Assembly (NCBI RefSeq): GCF_013170825.1
Contig: NZ_CP033365.1
Location: 62,001-126,000, forward strand
Source of the DNA: Mesorhizobium sp. NZP2298
Lineage (GTDB): Bacteria; Pseudomonadota; Alphaproteobacteria; Rhizobiales; Rhizobiaceae
Direction: 5' to 3'
Length of the DNA: 64,000 nucleotides
Within the stretch, counting starts at the first letter, position 1; every line of letters begins with the position of its first letter. Positions 62,663-64,000 of the stretch are shown in pieces. The translations under genes were made by a program, and so were the position numbers. The notes beneath the pieces are model-generated. The model worked only from the letters and a program-made list of their open reading frames with translations, searched no databases and was not told the DNA's origin.

Positions 62663-62663
62663 G

Positions 62664-63671
62664 TCAATTGGCCCGTATGCGCGGGTTGATGACGGCGTAG
62701 AGCACGTCGACGATGAGGTTCACCGACATGACGATCAGCGCGATCAAAAGCAACCCGCCCTGGACGGTGAAATAGTCGCGCTTGGAAATGGCGTCGATCA
62801 TCCATTTGCCGATGCCGGGCCAGGAGAAAATGCTCTCGGTCAGGATTGCGCCGGTGAGCAGCGTGCCGACCTGCAGGCCGATGGTGGTGACGACCGGAAT
62901 CAGCGCGTTGCGGAAGGCATGCAGGCCGACGACGCGGAAAGGGGTCAGACCCTTGGCACGCGCGGTGCGCACATAGTCCTCACCCAGCACTTCGAGCATG
63001 GCCGAACGCGTCTGCCTGGCAATGACCGCCAGCGGTATGGTGCCGAGCACGATGGTCGGCAGGATGAGGTGCGACACCGCCGAACGGAATGCGCCCTTCT
63101 GCCCGGAAATCAAGGAATCGATGGTCATGAAGCCGGTCACCGGCTTGAAGAAGTAGAGAAGGTCGATGCGGCCGGAGACCGGCGTCCAATGCAGCGTGCC
63201 GGAAAAGACGATGATCAGCAGCAGACCCCACCAGAAGATCGGCATGGAATAGCCCGCCAGCGCGGTGCCCATGGTGAGCTGGTCGAACCAGGAGCCGCGG
63301 CGGATCGCGGCAAAGATGCCGAAGGCGACACCGAAGACGACGGCGAAGATCATGGCGAAGATGGCGAGTTCGACCGTTGCCGGGAACCGCACCAGGAAAT
63401 CCTTGAGCACCGGGGTCTTGGTGGAAAACGAGGTACCGAAATCACCGCTGAGGATGTTGGTCAGGTAGGTCAGATATTGTTGCCAGATCGGCAGGTCGAA
63501 ACCGAACTGGTGCATCAGCGCCGTGTGACGTTCGGGCGACAGGCCACGTTCGCCCGCAAGCACCAGCACCGGATCACCGGGCAGGATACGCACGAAGCCA
63601 AAAGCGAGGATGGTTATCCCGATGAAGGTCGGGATGATGAGGGCGAGCTTGCCTAGGATATAACGCAGCAT
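62664..63671 (-). CDS. dppB: Dipeptide ABC transporter permease, DppB
   Basis: This 335-residue permease opens MLRYILGKLALIIPTFIGIT and has the VRILPGDPV motif and EAA loop ARAKGLTPFRVVGLHAFRNA. It is the first permease of the dpp operon and forms the channel with DppC. Confidence 0.95.
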   Translation of the reverse strand: MLRYILGKLALIIPTFIGITILAFGFVRILPGDPVLVLAGERGLSPERHTALMHQFGFDLPIWQQYLTYLTNILSGDFGTSFSTKTPVLKDFLVRFPATVELAIFAMIFAVVFGVAFGIFAAIRRGSWFDQLTMGTALAGYSMPIFWWGLLLIIVFSGTLHWTPVSGRIDLLYFFKPVTGFMTIDSLISGQKGAFRSAVSHLILPTIVLGTIPLAVIARQTRSAMLEVLGEDYVRTARAKGLTPFRVVGLHAFRNALIPVVTTIGLQVGTLLTGAILTESIFSWPGIGKWMIDAISKRDYFTVQGGLLLIALIVMSVNLIVDVLYAVINPRIRAN

Positions 63672-63721
63672 GGCGGGCGAGGTGGGGCGGCAGCTTGTGG
63701 CGCCGCCCCGTTTCGCGAACC

Positions 63722-64000
63722 TTATTCGGCGATATCGACGCCGTCAAAGCGGTGAATCCCGAGCGGATCCATCGCAAAGCCGGAGACGGTCTTCTGCATC
63801 GGCATGAACACCTTGGAATGGGCGAGCGTTGCCCACGGTGCCTGTTCCTTGAAGATGACCTGTGCCTGTTCGTAGAGCTTGGTGCGCTCGGCCTGGTCGG
63901 AAACCGTCTTGGCCTTGTTGATGAGCGCATCGAAGTCCTTGTTGCACCATTCCGCGCGGTTGTTCGAACCGACGGAAGCGCAACTCAGGAGCACGCCGAG
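63722..64000 (-). CDS. dppA: Dipeptide ABC transporter substrate-binding protein, DppA (partial, N-terminus outside window)
   Basis: Only the C-terminal part of about 92 residues is present; the frame continues past the window end. The LLSCASVGSNNRAEWCNKDF segment matches the DppA C-terminal lobe with its Cys pair, and the protein ends GIHRFDGVDIAE. It is the periplasmic receptor of the dppBCDF importer downstream and is 50 bases from dppB. Confidence 0.9.
   Translation of the reverse strand, partial: LGVLLSCASVGSNNRAEWCNKDFDALINKAKTVSDQAERTKLYEQAQVIFKEQAPWATLAHSKVFMPMQKTVSGFAMDPLGIHRFDGVDIAE

Overview
The window looks like a chromosomal segment of a rhizobial alphaproteobacterium, most likely Mesorhizobium or a close relative. 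This is inferred from the high GC content, the ffs-dnaX order, a yej operon with two binding-protein genes, an FNR/FixK-type anaerobox and many peptide-type ABC transporters. No 16S gene is present, so the genus is not proven.

1-20.6 kb is mostly core genome. It holds dnaX (cut by the window edge) preceded by the SRP RNA, a HIT protein, nudC, a Dabb protein, kdsB-pheA, a membrane-anchored cytochrome c, and a yejA1-yejA2-yejB-yejE-yejF peptide importer behind a long inverted repeat. A GhrA-like reductase, a P-loop protein, a small lipoprotein, a TPR methyltransferase and a ligase-associated exonuclease/ATP-dependent DNA ligase pair follow.

20.8-22.7 kb is a decayed island beside tRNA-Thr(CGT). 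It contains TGCCAAC repeats, a broken DUF4031 gene, a truncated phage-like ORF, a methyltransferase, the C-terminal stub of a YihY protein and a DUF2158 gene.

22.9-28.5 kb is an envelope or metal-stress-like block: an EF-hand protein, an ECF sigma factor, a probable anti-sigma factor, a CpxP/CnrX-like periplasmic sensor, DUF1800 and DUF1501 proteins, and two GCG_CRPN-type small secreted proteins. A PPOX-family gene with a perfect TTGAT-N4-ATCAA box follows, then a large LplT-Aas-type phospholipid acyltransferase with three TGAAC-N3-GTTCA palindromes upstream.

33-60 kb is the most interesting region, an aromatic/N-heterocycle catabolic neighbourhood. The minus strand carries a cyclase-family hydrolase (isatin hydrolase-like), an FAD oxidoreductase, a MarR regulator and indolepyruvate:ferredoxin oxidoreductase (iorA, iorB). 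The plus strand carries a paralogous FAD oxidoreductase, a complete peptide-type ABC importer, an exported VOC protein, a fused 2-aminobenzoyl-CoA monooxygenase/reductase, an SDR, a second MarR, an enoyl-CoA hydratase, an acyl-CoA dehydrogenase and a Rid protein lacking the usual Arg. A RutA-like flavin monooxygenase, an HpaI-type aldolase, an aminotransferase, an amino-acid ABC receptor and permease, and a cysteine-desulfurase-like protein without the catalytic Cys complete it. Four related palindromes (about YTTYAAGCNTRAAA) sit in front of its transcription units and suggest one MarR-type regulon. I infer a route from indolic compounds or isatin through anthranilate to aminobenzoyl-CoA. No CoA ligase for anthranilate is present in the window.

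60-64 kb is a dppABCDF-type dipeptide importer on the minus strand, with dppA cut by the window end.
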